In this document: in pieces, positions 1 through 7,373 of the stretch | Position numbering within the stretch: the first letter of the stretch is position 1 | How the letters are laid out: each line of letters starts with the position of its first letter | Assembly: GCF_900583165.1 (NCBI RefSeq) | Contig: NZ_UTKY01000031.1 | Location: 62,001-126,000, forward strand | Reading direction: 5' to 3' | Origin: Pseudomonas viridiflava | Lineage (GTDB): Bacteria; Pseudomonadota; Gammaproteobacteria; Pseudomonadales; Pseudomonadaceae | DNA length: 64,000 nucleotides | The notes under the pieces: generated by a model | The model's input: the letters and a program-made list of their open reading frames with translations, nothing else | Told to the model about the DNA's origin: nothing | Databases searched by the model: none | Translations under genes and position numbers: made by a program

Positions 1-113
1 CGGACATCACGCTAGATGCCGCCGAGTTGAAGGCCATTGATACAGCGCTGGCGCAAATCCGCATTGAAGGCGAGCGCTATCCCGAGGCGCTCAAGGCGCG
101 CGTCGGCCGATGA
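1..113 (+). CDS. Aldo/keto reductase, C-terminal end (partial)
   Basis: The frame is open from the window edge and closes with TGA at 111-113. The last ~35 residues (LDAAELKAIDTALAQI, then GERYPEALKARVGR) match the C-terminal helix and tail of NADPH-dependent aldo/keto reductases of the YghZ/AKR type. The start and the catalytic Asp-Tyr-Lys-His residues lie outside the window. The stop overlaps the next start (ATGA at 110-113), so it is probably translationally coupled to the flavodoxin gene. The family call rests on the tail only. Confidence 0.7.
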   Translation, partial: DITLDAAELKAIDTALAQIRIEGERYPEALKARVGR

Positions 114-700
114 GCAACGATCACGATCCGCTGCGGCGCACGGTGATCGCCGCATTGGCCAGCGCCCCGTTGCTGTCGCTCGCCGACACGCAGAGCCCCA
201 GTGAAACCCCGCGTTCAGGCTCGCGGATTCTGGTCGCGTATTTCTCTCGCTCGGGCAATACCCGCGTGGTTGCCGGGATGATCCAGCGTGGACTGGGTGC
301 CGATCTGTTCGAGATTCGCCCGGCCCACACTTACCCCGAGGACTATCTGCAAACCGTGGAGCAGGCGCGTCAGGAGCGTGACAGCGGCTTCGAGCCTGAG
401 CTGCAAAACAAGGTTCACGCCCTCAGCGCCTACGACACGATCTACCTTGGCTTTCCGATCTGGGGGGAAACCGCTCCGCCGATCGTGCGCGCGTTTCTCA
501 GCGCCCACGACCTGACCGGCAAGACCCTCGTCCCCTTCAACACCCACGGCGGTTATGGCTTGGGCAACAGCCGCAGCGTGCTGGTCAAGCACGCGCCGAA
601 GGCCAAAGTGCTGGAGGGTTTTGTGATGGAGGGTGAGCAGGAGCGCAAGACGATGGAGCGCGTGAATGGCTGGTTGAACGATCACCCCCTCACGCGCTAA
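110..700 (+). CDS. Exported flavodoxin family protein
   Basis: 196 aa. The N-terminus has a twin-arginine-like signal (LRRTVIAALASAPLLSLA). It is followed by a flavodoxin fold beginning ILVAYFSRSGNTRVVAG, where the S-R-S-G-N-T loop is the FMN phosphate-binding site. The YLGFPIWGETAPP and FNTHGGYGLGNS segments correspond to the later flavin-binding loops. Tat export would fit a protein folded around FMN in the cytoplasm, but the signal call is by eye. It overlaps the upstream aldo/keto reductase by 4 nt and lies just before a second, broken one. A redox partner role is inferred; the substrate is unknown. Confidence 0.85.
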   Translation: MSNDHDPLRRTVIAALASAPLLSLADTQSPSETPRSGSRILVAYFSRSGNTRVVAGMIQRGLGADLFEIRPAHTYPEDYLQTVEQARQERDSGFEPELQNKVHALSAYDTIYLGFPIWGETAPPIVRAFLSAHDLTGKTLVPFNTHGGYGLGNSRSVLVKHAPKAKVLEGFVMEGEQERKTMERVNGWLNDHPLTR

Positions 701-724
701 TCGACTTCTGTAAGGAGTGACATT

Positions 725-886
725 ATGGAAATCCGCACGTTGGGCAATGGCCTGGAAGAAAACCTGGGCGCGGTCGAGCTGCAATTGGCCGACGACGAAC
801 TGCGCGTGATCAACGAGCAGGTGGCGCAGATCCAGGTGCACGGTGAACGTCTGCCGGAGTCGGCACTGAAAATGACCGGGCTCTGA
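725..886 (+). pseudogene. Internally deleted aldo/keto reductase (53 codons)
   Basis: A 53-codon frame after a good ribosome-binding site (AAGGAG at ~712). The first ~12 residues (MEIRTLGNGLEE) are the usual start of an aldo/keto reductase. The text then jumps directly to the family C-terminus (NLGAVELQLADDELRVI, then LPESALKMTGL). About 270 residues containing the whole TIM barrel and active site are missing, yet the frame is kept. In intact relatives the start continues GLEV and the tail begins LEENLGA, so a short shared CTGGAA at the joint may have mediated the deletion. It cannot be an active reductase. Confidence 0.8.
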
Positions 887-948
887 GCCTGCCCAACGCG
901 GCGCCATGTGCGGCGCCGCTTTCCCTGTCTGACCGGAGAGCTGATCCG

Positions 949-1416
949 ATGAACCGATTGATTGCACCACTCGTTGCTTTGTCACTGATGGGGGCGGAGT
1001 CCCAAGCCGCCAGCGAAATCCGCATAACGCCAAACGGCTCGCAGCCCTCGGTCAAGGGCGCGGCGCAAAACTTTACCGGCACGGTGCGCGTTGATGGCCT
1101 GTTCAAAGGCGATGCGCCCGCGCGTATCGGCGGCGGCACGGTGACCTTTGAGCCGGGCGCACGCACGGCGTGGCACACCCATCCGCTAGGGCAAACGCTG
1201 ATCGTCACTGCCGGCGTCGGCTATGTGCAGCAAGAAGGTGGCGCGCGCCAGGAAATCCGTCCGGGCGACAGTGTCTGGATTCCACCGAACACCCGTCACT
1301 GGCACGGCGCCACGGCCAGCAACGGCATGACCCACATCGCCATTGCTGAAGCCGAGGAGGGCAAGACCGTCACATGGGCGGACCAGGTCTCGGAGGCGCA
1401 ATACGCCGGCCAATAA
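949..1416 (+). CDS. Exported cupin-domain protein
   Basis: 155 aa with a Sec signal peptide (MNRLIAPLVALSLMGAESQA, cleavage near residue 20). A single cupin barrel follows: motif 1 has the His-x-His pair in TAWHTHPLGQTLIVTAGVG, and motif 2 is GDSVWIPPNTRHWHGAT with the third metal His. It resembles small periplasmic cupins annotated as mandelonitrile-lyase-like or quercetin-dioxygenase-like. The ribosome-binding site GGAGAG lies 7-12 nt upstream. It sits between the aldo/keto reductase remnant and two exported hydrolases. The metal-binding role is well supported; the reaction is not known. Confidence 0.85.
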   Translation: MNRLIAPLVALSLMGAESQAASEIRITPNGSQPSVKGAAQNFTGTVRVDGLFKGDAPARIGGGTVTFEPGARTAWHTHPLGQTLIVTAGVGYVQQEGGARQEIRPGDSVWIPPNTRHWHGATASNGMTHIAIAEAEEGKTVTWADQVSEAQYAGQ

Positions 1417-1425
1417 AGTTACGGA

Positions 1426-1590
1426 ATGTATCGAAGCGGCTCGACGGGCACGTCCGCGGCAAACCGCCACGCAACCAGCGCGTCACAGTTGCACCAGCTC
1501 GCTGAGCTGCTGAAAACACATACCGATGCACAGACTGCCGAGCGGGCTAACGCAGCGCTGGTCCAAGCCCTCACGGCTTTAGGGAAATGA
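1426..1590 (+). CDS. Small ORF or gene remnant, unrecognised (54 aa)
   Basis: An ATG-initiated frame of 54 codons in the same frame as the preceding cupin, beginning 9 nt after its stop. It ends 1 nt before the next start (TGA 1588-1590, ATG 1592). The product is polar and Ala-rich with a likely C-terminal helix (QLHQLAELLKTHTDAQTAER). There is no clear ribosome-binding site. Spacing suggests coupling to the hydrolase gene, or the 3' end of a decayed gene. I do not recognise a family, and it may not be coding. Confidence 0.3.
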   Translation: MYRSGSTGTSAANRHATSASQLHQLAELLKTHTDAQTAERANAALVQALTALGK

Positions 1591-1591
1591 C

Positions 1592-2656
1592 ATGAGATCT
1601 GGAAAGTATCTGTTGAACATCACGTTGTTGAGCCTGTTGACGGCCTGCGCGAACCAACCCGCGGGCCCGCTGCTGATTCAGAAACAAGGCAGTTTCGCCG
1701 CCGGCGGAGCGGTGACCACGGCACCAGGCACCTTCAACCCGCGCCAACCGATGATGCCCAACGGCCAGACCTACCACGGCGACCACGCCTACGCCTTCTA
1801 TCAAATCCCGGTGAATGCGCGAAAACTGCCCATCGTCATGTGGCACGGCGCCGGTCAGTTTTCCAAGACCTGGGAAACCACCGCCGATGGTCGTGAGGGC
1901 TTTCAGAACATTTTTCTGCGACGCCACTACGGCGTCTATCTGATCGATCAGCCCCGGCGTGGTGATGCCGGTCGTAGCATGGTCGAGACCACCCTCAAGC
2001 CTGTGCCGGACGAACAGCTGTGGTTCAACCAGTTCCGCATCGGCCTGTGGCCCCACTACTTCAACGGCGTGCAAGTGGCACAGGACGCCCAGACCCGCGA
2101 GCAGTTTTTCCGGGCAATGACGCCGAACACCGGGCCGTTTGACATGGGTGTGGTCTCTGATGGCGTGTCGGCGCTGTTCGACACAATCGGCCCTGGCATC
2201 CTGTTTACACATTCTCAGGGTGGCGGGCCGGGCTGGTTGACGGCGATCAAGAACGACAAGGTCAAAGCCATCGTGGCGTTCGAACCGGGCAGCAGTTTCG
2301 TGTTTGCTGACGGTGAAGTGCCGGCGCCGATCCCCAGCGCGTTCGACACGGTGCAAGGCGCCGCGGTGCCGATGGAGCAATTCATGGCACTGACGCGCAT
2401 TCCGGTGCTGATCCTTTACGGCGACAACATCCCGGAACAGGCAGTCGATCTGCCCGCTCAGGACAGTTGGCGCGCACGCCTGAAAATGGCCCGGCTCTGG
2501 CGTGACGCGGTCAATCGCCATGGTGGTGATGTGCGACTGATCCACTTGCCGGAGATCGGCATTCACGGCAATACCCACTTCCCCATGTCGGATCTGAACA
2601 ACGTGCAGATCGCTGACCTGGTCGCGCAGTTCCTCAAAGAAAAACAGCTGGACTGA
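1592..2656 (+). CDS. Alpha/beta hydrolase lipoprotein
   Basis: 354 aa. A lipoprotein signal ends in LLTAC, with Cys19 the predicted lipidated residue. The hydrolase fold follows: the oxyanion HGAGQ motif near residue 85, YLIDQPRRGDAG, the nucleophile elbow THSQGG with Ser near residue 209, and a C-terminal GIHGNTHFPM that supplies the catalytic His. It resembles a family of Pseudomonas exported esterase-like proteins. It is followed 47 nt later by another exported hydrolase, suggesting one operon with the cupin and flavodoxin. The substrate is unknown. AGGGAAA lies just upstream of the ATG. Confidence 0.85.
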   Translation: MRSGKYLLNITLLSLLTACANQPAGPLLIQKQGSFAAGGAVTTAPGTFNPRQPMMPNGQTYHGDHAYAFYQIPVNARKLPIVMWHGAGQFSKTWETTADGREGFQNIFLRRHYGVYLIDQPRRGDAGRSMVETTLKPVPDEQLWFNQFRIGLWPHYFNGVQVAQDAQTREQFFRAMTPNTGPFDMGVVSDGVSALFDTIGPGILFTHSQGGGPGWLTAIKNDKVKAIVAFEPGSSFVFADGEVPAPIPSAFDTVQGAAVPMEQFMALTRIPVLILYGDNIPEQAVDLPAQDSWRARLKMARLWRDAVNRHGGDVRLIHLPEIGIHGNTHFPMSDLNNVQIADLVAQFLKEKQLD

Positions 2657-2703
2657 CCCAGACACTTTCGCAACTGCCACCCTTTTTTGCTCAGGAGCTT
2701 TAC

Positions 2704-3756
2704 GTGAAGAACACCCTCAAATCCACGCTCATGTCGGCATTGGTCGGCCTCTCGGCAGGCGAAGCCCTGGCCGCCGACTACAAGAAGAACCCGTTCACCC
2801 TCGCCTACGATGGCGCGATCGACCGCAACGAACCGGGCAAGGTCAACATCCACCCCGTCAGCTACAAGCTCAACGGTCTGGACATCGCCGCCAACGTCTA
2901 CACCCCGGCCAACTACGACGCGAAGAAGAGCTACCCGACCGTAGTCGTCGCGCACCCCAACGGCGGCGTAAAAGAGCAAGTCGCGGGTCTCTATGCCCAG
3001 CGCCTGGCCGAACAGGGTTACATCACCATCACGGCCGATGCGGCCTATCAGGGCGCCAGCGGTGGTCAACCGCGCAGCGTCGATAAACCGGCCTATCGCA
3101 TCGAAGACATTCATGGCATGGCCGACTTCATCAGCCAGTACGCGGGTGTCGATGATAAGCGTCTGGGCCTGCTCGGCATCTGTGGCGGCGGCGGTTATTC
3201 GTTGGTCGCGGCGCAAACCGACAAACGCTTCAAATCCCTGGCGACGGTGAGCATGTTCAACTCGGGCCGCGTGCGCCGCAACGGTTACAACGACTCGCAA
3301 ATGGACAGCATCCAGCAACGTCTGGATCAGGCGTCAGCAGCCCGCGCGCAAGAAGCGGCCGGTGGGGCGGTGCTGTATTCGGGCGATGCCAACCTCACCG
3401 ACGAGCAGATTGCCAAACTGCCCTTCGAGCTGTATCGCCAAGGTTATGAGTATTACTGGAAGACCCACGCGCACCCGAACTCGACCTTCAAATACACCAC
3501 CAGCAGCCTGCTCGACTTGATGCGTTTCGACGCCACCGACCAAATCGAACTGATCAACCAACCGTTGCTGATGATCGCTGGCAGCAAGGCCGACAGCTTG
3601 TACATGACCCAGGATGCGTTCCCAAAAGCCACCGGTACCACCGACAAGGAAGTGTTTATCCTTGAGGGCGCCACGCATATCGAAACTTATTGGGTGCCCC
3701 GTTATGTCGACGCGGCGATCGGCAAGCTGACGGCGTTTTACGCACGCACTTTATGA
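2704..3756 (+). CDS. Exported alpha/beta hydrolase, dienelactone hydrolase/YcjY-like
   Basis: 350 aa from a GTG start preceded by AGGAG. A Sec signal peptide (MKNTLKS, cleavage after GEALA) precedes YKKNPFTLAYDG. The nucleophile elbow reads GICGGGGYS, so the nucleophile position carries Cys, as in dienelactone hydrolase and the YcjY group, rather than Ser. A late Asp (IAGSKADS) and His (GATHIETYWVP) complete the apparent triad. It lies downstream of the lipoprotein hydrolase in the same direction. It probably acts in the periplasm on an ester or lactone; the substrate cannot be read from sequence. Confidence 0.85.
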   Translation: MKNTLKSTLMSALVGLSAGEALAADYKKNPFTLAYDGAIDRNEPGKVNIHPVSYKLNGLDIAANVYTPANYDAKKSYPTVVVAHPNGGVKEQVAGLYAQRLAEQGYITITADAAYQGASGGQPRSVDKPAYRIEDIHGMADFISQYAGVDDKRLGLLGICGGGGYSLVAAQTDKRFKSLATVSMFNSGRVRRNGYNDSQMDSIQQRLDQASAARAQEAAGGAVLYSGDANLTDEQIAKLPFELYRQGYEYYWKTHAHPNSTFKYTTSSLLDLMRFDATDQIELINQPLLMIAGSKADSLYMTQDAFPKATGTTDKEVFILEGATHIETYWVPRYVDAAIGKLTAFYARTL

Positions 3757-3837
3757 TAAGCGCGCCCGGGGTCGCGCATCCGTGCGCGACTTGCTTTCAT
3801 GGAATAATCACGCGCTCCTCATGAGAAGCTTTCATCA

Positions 3838-4731
3838 ATGTCCCGCCCCAATCTCAACGACCTGCAAGCCTTTGTGGTCATCACTCGCGAAGGCAGTTTT
3901 ACCCGTGCTGCCGCGCAGCTTGGCGTCTCGCAGTCGGCGCTGAGCCACACCATGCGTGCGCTGGAAACCCGGCTAGGCGTGCGCTTGCTGACGCGGACCA
4001 CGCGTAGCGTTTCCCCGACCGAGGCCGGTCAACGCTTGTATCAATCGATGGCGCCGCGCTTTGATGAGATTGAACTGGAACTGGCGGCGGTCAGCGATTT
4101 TCGCGACACCCCGGCCGGCAATGTGCGGATTCAGGCGTCGGAACATGCAGCGAACAATATCCTCTGGCCGAAGCTGCTGAAGGTGCTGCCCGGCTACCCG
4201 GACATCAAAGTCGAAATCACCGTCGACTACGCCCTCGCCGACATAGTTGTGCAGCGTTACGACGCAGGCGTGCGCTTGGGTGATCAGGTGGCCAAGGACA
4301 TGATCGCCGTGCCGATCGGGCCTTCGTTGCGCATCGCCGTTGTTGGCTCGCCGCAGTATTTCCAGCATCGGCCTTACCCGGTAGATCCCAGAGATCTGGC
4401 GGCGCACAATTGCATCAACCTGCGCCTGCCGACTCATGGCAGCCTGATGCAATGGGACTTCGAAAAGGATGGCCACGAACTCAAGGCCCGCGTTGAAGGC
4501 CAATGGACATTCAACAGCAGCGTGCCAATTCTGCGTGCGGCCGTGGCGGGATGTGGCTTGGGTTTCCTGCCGGAGGATATGGTGGCAAAGGAGCTTGCCG
4601 ACGGTAGCCTTGTACGGGTGCTGGAAGATTGGTGCCAACCCTTTGCCGGTTACCACCTCTACTACCCCAATCGCCGTGAACACTCATCAGCGTTTGGCGT
4701 TGTCGTTGAAGCATTGCTCTATAAGCGCTGA
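3838..4731 (+). CDS. LysR-family transcriptional regulator
   Basis: 297 aa. An N-terminal winged helix-turn-helix (residues ~7-65, DLQAFVVITREGSFTRAAAQ and SQSALSHTMRALETRLG) leads into a LysR substrate-binding domain (residues ~90-295). The sequence resembles regulators found next to aldo/keto reductase and flavodoxin genes in Pseudomonas. It is last in the co-directional cluster that starts at the window edge, 81 nt after the hydrolase, and probably controls that cluster. The inducer is unknown. Confidence 0.9.
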   Translation: MSRPNLNDLQAFVVITREGSFTRAAAQLGVSQSALSHTMRALETRLGVRLLTRTTRSVSPTEAGQRLYQSMAPRFDEIELELAAVSDFRDTPAGNVRIQASEHAANNILWPKLLKVLPGYPDIKVEITVDYALADIVVQRYDAGVRLGDQVAKDMIAVPIGPSLRIAVVGSPQYFQHRPYPVDPRDLAAHNCINLRLPTHGSLMQWDFEKDGHELKARVEGQWTFNSSVPILRAAVAGCGLGFLPEDMVAKELADGSLVRVLEDWCQPFAGYHLYYPNRREHSSAFGVVVEALLYKR

Positions 4732-4851
4732 GTCATTGATGTTCAAGGCGTCTAAATTTTCCTCGCCGCCAAATCCGCGAATGAGCAGATGCTTTTGATC
4801 GATTGCTGCCCTTCGTGGCGGGCTGCTCCGGACCGGAAGCGGGACAAACCA

Positions 4852-6129
4852 TCACTCACAAGACACCGCCCACAACTGATCCAGCCGTGTCGTATAACTC
4901 TGACTCATCATCTCTCGTCGCATTGCCCAGGAAGGACTCTGCGGCACACTGGCCGACCTCAATGTACCTCTTCCCCAGCGCCCGTTAATCTGGTCAAGCA
5001 CCGTCATTACCTGCGTAGCTGCCACCGGCTGGGAGACCGCAAATAGATCATCGGTGTATTCGCCAGGCTGGCACAGATTCAGCAACAAAACCTCCGCCTT
5101 GCTGTAATTGAACCCCGCGCGAAACACCTGCCCCACAGCCTCCGTTGCCGCACGAGTCAGCAGCCGCACATCATCGGTGGGGTAGGGCAGGTCCACCACC
5201 ATGCCATTGGCATATTTCGCCTCATCGGGATTAAACATCCCCGTGCGAATGGAGACGCGGATCTTCTTGCACAATGATTGCTGCGCCCGCAGTTTTTCGG
5301 AGGCACGCATCATGTAGGTGGCCACCGCTTCCTGAATCGGCGCCAGTTCAGTCAAGCGATTGCCGAACATGCGACTGCAGCAGATTTCCTGTTTCGGTGG
5401 GTCAGGCTCATCCAGTTCCAGGCAGGGCGTGCCCGCCAACTCCCTCGCGGTCTTTTCCATCACCACGCTGAATTTGCGACGCAGCATCGACGGGTCAGCC
5501 TTGGCCAGATCCATCGCGGATTTGATACCCAGGCCGCCCAAATGCAGTTTCATTTTTCGCCCAACGCCCCAAACCTCGGCGACATCGGTATTACGCAGCA
5601 CCCAGTCGCGTTTCTCTGGCGAGCAAATATCCACCACGCCGCCGGTTTGCCCTTGCAGACGCTTGGCCGTGTGATTGGCCAGCTTCGCCAGCGTCTTGGT
5701 ATTAGCAATGCCGACCCCTACGGGAATGCCGGTACAACGCAGCACCTGGCTACGAATACGACGCCCGAGCGCATCCAGTTCAGTCATCCCGGTCAGGTCG
5801 GCGAACGCCTCGTCGATGCTGTACACCTCCACCGTAGGTACCATGGCTTCGATCAGGCTCATGACCCGTTCGCTCATATCGCCATACAGCGCGTAGTTGG
5901 AGGAGAAGGGCACGATGCCGTGCTGCTTGAGCGTGTGTTTGATCTGGAAATACGGTGCGCCCATTTTGACAAAGGGCTTGGCGTCATAGCTGCGGGCGAT
6001 CACGCAGCCGTCGTTGTTGCTCAGCACCACAATTGGCGTCTTAGCCAGGTCGGGCCGGAATACTCGCTCGCAACTGGCATAGAAGCTGTTGCAGTCAATC
6101 AGGGCGAACACCGGCGCGGGCTTAGACAT
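4852..6129 (-). CDS. umuC: DNA polymerase V catalytic subunit UmuC
   Basis: 425 aa Y-family polymerase. The palm residues are visible: Asp12 in FALIDCNSFYASCERVF and the Asp106-Glu107 pair in VYSIDEAF. The helix-hairpin-helix region VWGVGRKMKLHLGGLGI and the little-finger domain follow. A segment LLNLCQPGEYTDDLF near residue 350 sits where UmuC proteins carry their clamp-binding motif. Full length compared with E. coli UmuC (422 aa). The start overlaps the end of umuD by 8 nt, so the two are translationally coupled. It performs error-prone translesion synthesis in the SOS response. Confidence 0.97.
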   Translation of the reverse strand: MSKPAPVFALIDCNSFYASCERVFRPDLAKTPIVVLSNNDGCVIARSYDAKPFVKMGAPYFQIKHTLKQHGIVPFSSNYALYGDMSERVMSLIEAMVPTVEVYSIDEAFADLTGMTELDALGRRIRSQVLRCTGIPVGVGIANTKTLAKLANHTAKRLQGQTGGVVDICSPEKRDWVLRNTDVAEVWGVGRKMKLHLGGLGIKSAMDLAKADPSMLRRKFSVVMEKTARELAGTPCLELDEPDPPKQEICCSRMFGNRLTELAPIQEAVATYMMRASEKLRAQQSLCKKIRVSIRTGMFNPDEAKYANGMVVDLPYPTDDVRLLTRAATEAVGQVFRAGFNYSKAEVLLLNLCQPGEYTDDLFAVSQPVAATQVMTVLDQINGRWGRGTLRSASVPQSPSWAMRREMMSQSYTTRLDQLWAVSCE

Positions 6130-6547
6130 GGCTGCGCACGGTACTGGTGATCACGCCCCAGATCGACAATTCGTCGCCCTCCAGGATGTAGCGGGCAGGG
6201 TATTTGGGGTTGTCCGACAGCAGCACGACCTCTTTCCCACGTTTGCACAGCCGCTTACAAATGGGCTCGTTGTTGAGCACGGCGACGACGATATGGCCGT
6301 GGGCTGGCTCGATGGAGCGGTCGACAATGCCGATGTCGCCCTCGTAGATCCCGGCACCTTGCATGCTCTCGCCAGTGATGGTGATGAGGTAGACGTGGGG
6401 CGCGCGGATGTTCAGCACCTCATCCATCGAGATATGTTGCTCGATATGGTCTGCAGCCGGGGAGGGGAACCCAGCCGGCACCTGGAAGGAGTAAAAGGGC
6501 AATGGCGCGCCGCCCTCCAGGATGGGGCCTCGAATGGAAAAGCTCAT
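6122..6547 (-). CDS. umuD: DNA polymerase V accessory protein UmuD (LexA-like autoprotease)
   Basis: 141 aa. The self-cleavage site Ala25-Gly26 (VPAGFPSP) is present. The Ser-Lys dyad appears as Ser61 in GESMQGAGIYEGD and Lys98 in NNEPICKRL, matching the spacing of E. coli UmuD (Ser60, Lys97). RecA-stimulated cleavage gives UmuD', which binds UmuC. A LexA box lies 23 nt upstream of the start, and umuC follows with an 8-nt overlap. Confidence 0.96.
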   Translation of the reverse strand: MSFSIRGPILEGGAPLPFYSFQVPAGFPSPAADHIEQHISMDEVLNIRAPHVYLITITGESMQGAGIYEGDIGIVDRSIEPAHGHIVVAVLNNEPICKRLCKRGKEVVLLSDNPKYPARYILEGDELSIWGVITSTVRSHV

Positions 6548-6569
6548 GGTTTTGCCCTTTTACAAAATA

Positions 6570-6585
6570 CTGTACGAATGTACAG
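6570..6585. promoter_or_regulatory. LexA (SOS) box between umuD and the SRAP gene
   Basis: CTGTACGAATGTACAG has CTG and CAG separated by ten bases with near-perfect dyad symmetry, matching the LexA consensus CTGT-N8-ACAG. It lies 23 nt upstream of umuD on the minus strand. A TTGACC element (6607-6612, minus strand) is placed as a possible -35, so LexA would cover the promoter. The divergent SRAP gene starts 100 bp away, so both directions could be SOS-controlled. Confidence 0.9.
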
Positions 6586-6684
6586 TTAACTTTGTAGGAG
6601 GCTTGCGGTCAATTTTTCTGTAAGCAATTTCGACAAGCGGGTCGTCGATGGCGAAATGCCCGTGTGAGACCTGGAGGATTTGGC

Positions 6685-7329
6685 ATGTGCAGTCACTATG
6701 AATCACCCGCGGCAGAGCAGCTTGCGCTCGGTTTTGGGGTCGCTGTTCCACAACAGGGGGTATTGGACCTCTGGCCTGGGTACAGCGGACCTTTCCTGAG
6801 AGCGGCGGTGGATCAGGATGAGCACGATGAGGCCGCTCCAGCGTACGAGTTGCTCAACGGCTCATTTGGCCTGATCCCTGGCTGGAGCAAGGACACCAAA
6901 ATCGCTCGGCGTACTTACAACGCACGCTCGGAGACGGCGGCGCAGAAACCGTCGTTTCGCAATGCCTGGCGGCGTGCGCAACACTGCATTATTCCCGCGC
7001 AAGCGATTTATGAACCGGACTGGCGTTCGGGCAAAGCGGTGGCGATGCGGATTACCCGCCGTGATCACGAGCCGATGGGGATTGCCGGGTTGTGGGAGTG
7101 TTGGACCGATCCAGCGGGCGAGGAGGTGTTCAGCTATTCGATGCTGACGGTCAATGCCAGCAATAACGAACTGATGCGCAACTTTCATCGGCCGGAGGAT
7201 GAGAAGCGCATGGTGGTGATTTTGCCCAAAGGGTTGTACGCCGATTGGTTGAGGGCGCCGGCGGCGGAGAGTATGGGATTTATGAGGCAATACCCGGCAG
7301 ATCGTTTGGCTTCGGCAGCGGGGGACTGA
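6685..7329 (+). CDS. yedK: SRAP-domain protein (YedK/HMCES family)
   Basis: 214 aa. I place the start at 6685 so that Cys is residue 2 (MCSHYES), because the family's catalytic Cys2 becomes N-terminal after Met removal. GGAGG lies 8-12 nt upstream. Family signatures are present: GLIPGWSKD, NARSETAAQKPSFRNAW, RCIIPA-like QHCIIPAQAIYEP and the His of NFHRPEDEKRM. HMCES/YedK proteins crosslink to abasic sites in single-stranded DNA and shield them. Its position opposite umuDC across a LexA box fits the known SOS association of the family. An in-frame start upstream would bury Cys2 and is rejected. Confidence 0.92.
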   Translation: MCSHYESPAAEQLALGFGVAVPQQGVLDLWPGYSGPFLRAAVDQDEHDEAAPAYELLNGSFGLIPGWSKDTKIARRTYNARSETAAQKPSFRNAWRRAQHCIIPAQAIYEPDWRSGKAVAMRITRRDHEPMGIAGLWECWTDPAGEEVFSYSMLTVNASNNELMRNFHRPEDEKRMVVILPKGLYADWLRAPAAESMGFMRQYPADRLASAAGD

Positions 7330-7368
7330 GGTACCAGGCGAGTCTCCAATAGAGACTCGCCTGGTACC
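7330..7368. terminator. Perfect 17-bp hairpin between convergent genes
   Basis: GGTACCAGGCGAGTCTC, a 5-nt loop (CAATA), then the exact reverse complement. It begins right after the SRAP stop (7327-7329) and ends 5 nt before the convergent membrane-protein stop (7374), so it could end transcription from both sides. Neither side has a clear T run, so efficiency as an intrinsic terminator is uncertain. Confidence 0.7.
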
Positions 7369-7373
7369 GCGAG

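Noticed and set aside
4803..4988. Plus-strand frame with a lipoprotein-like start (LPFVAGCSGPEAG)
   Set aside because: Most of it lies opposite the 3' end of umuC, it has no ribosome-binding site, and the sequence after the apparent lipobox has no protein character.
6664..6684. Longer N-terminus for the SRAP protein starting at 6664
   Set aside because: It would remove Cys from position 2, which the family needs, and the strong GGAGG lies correctly for the start at 6685.
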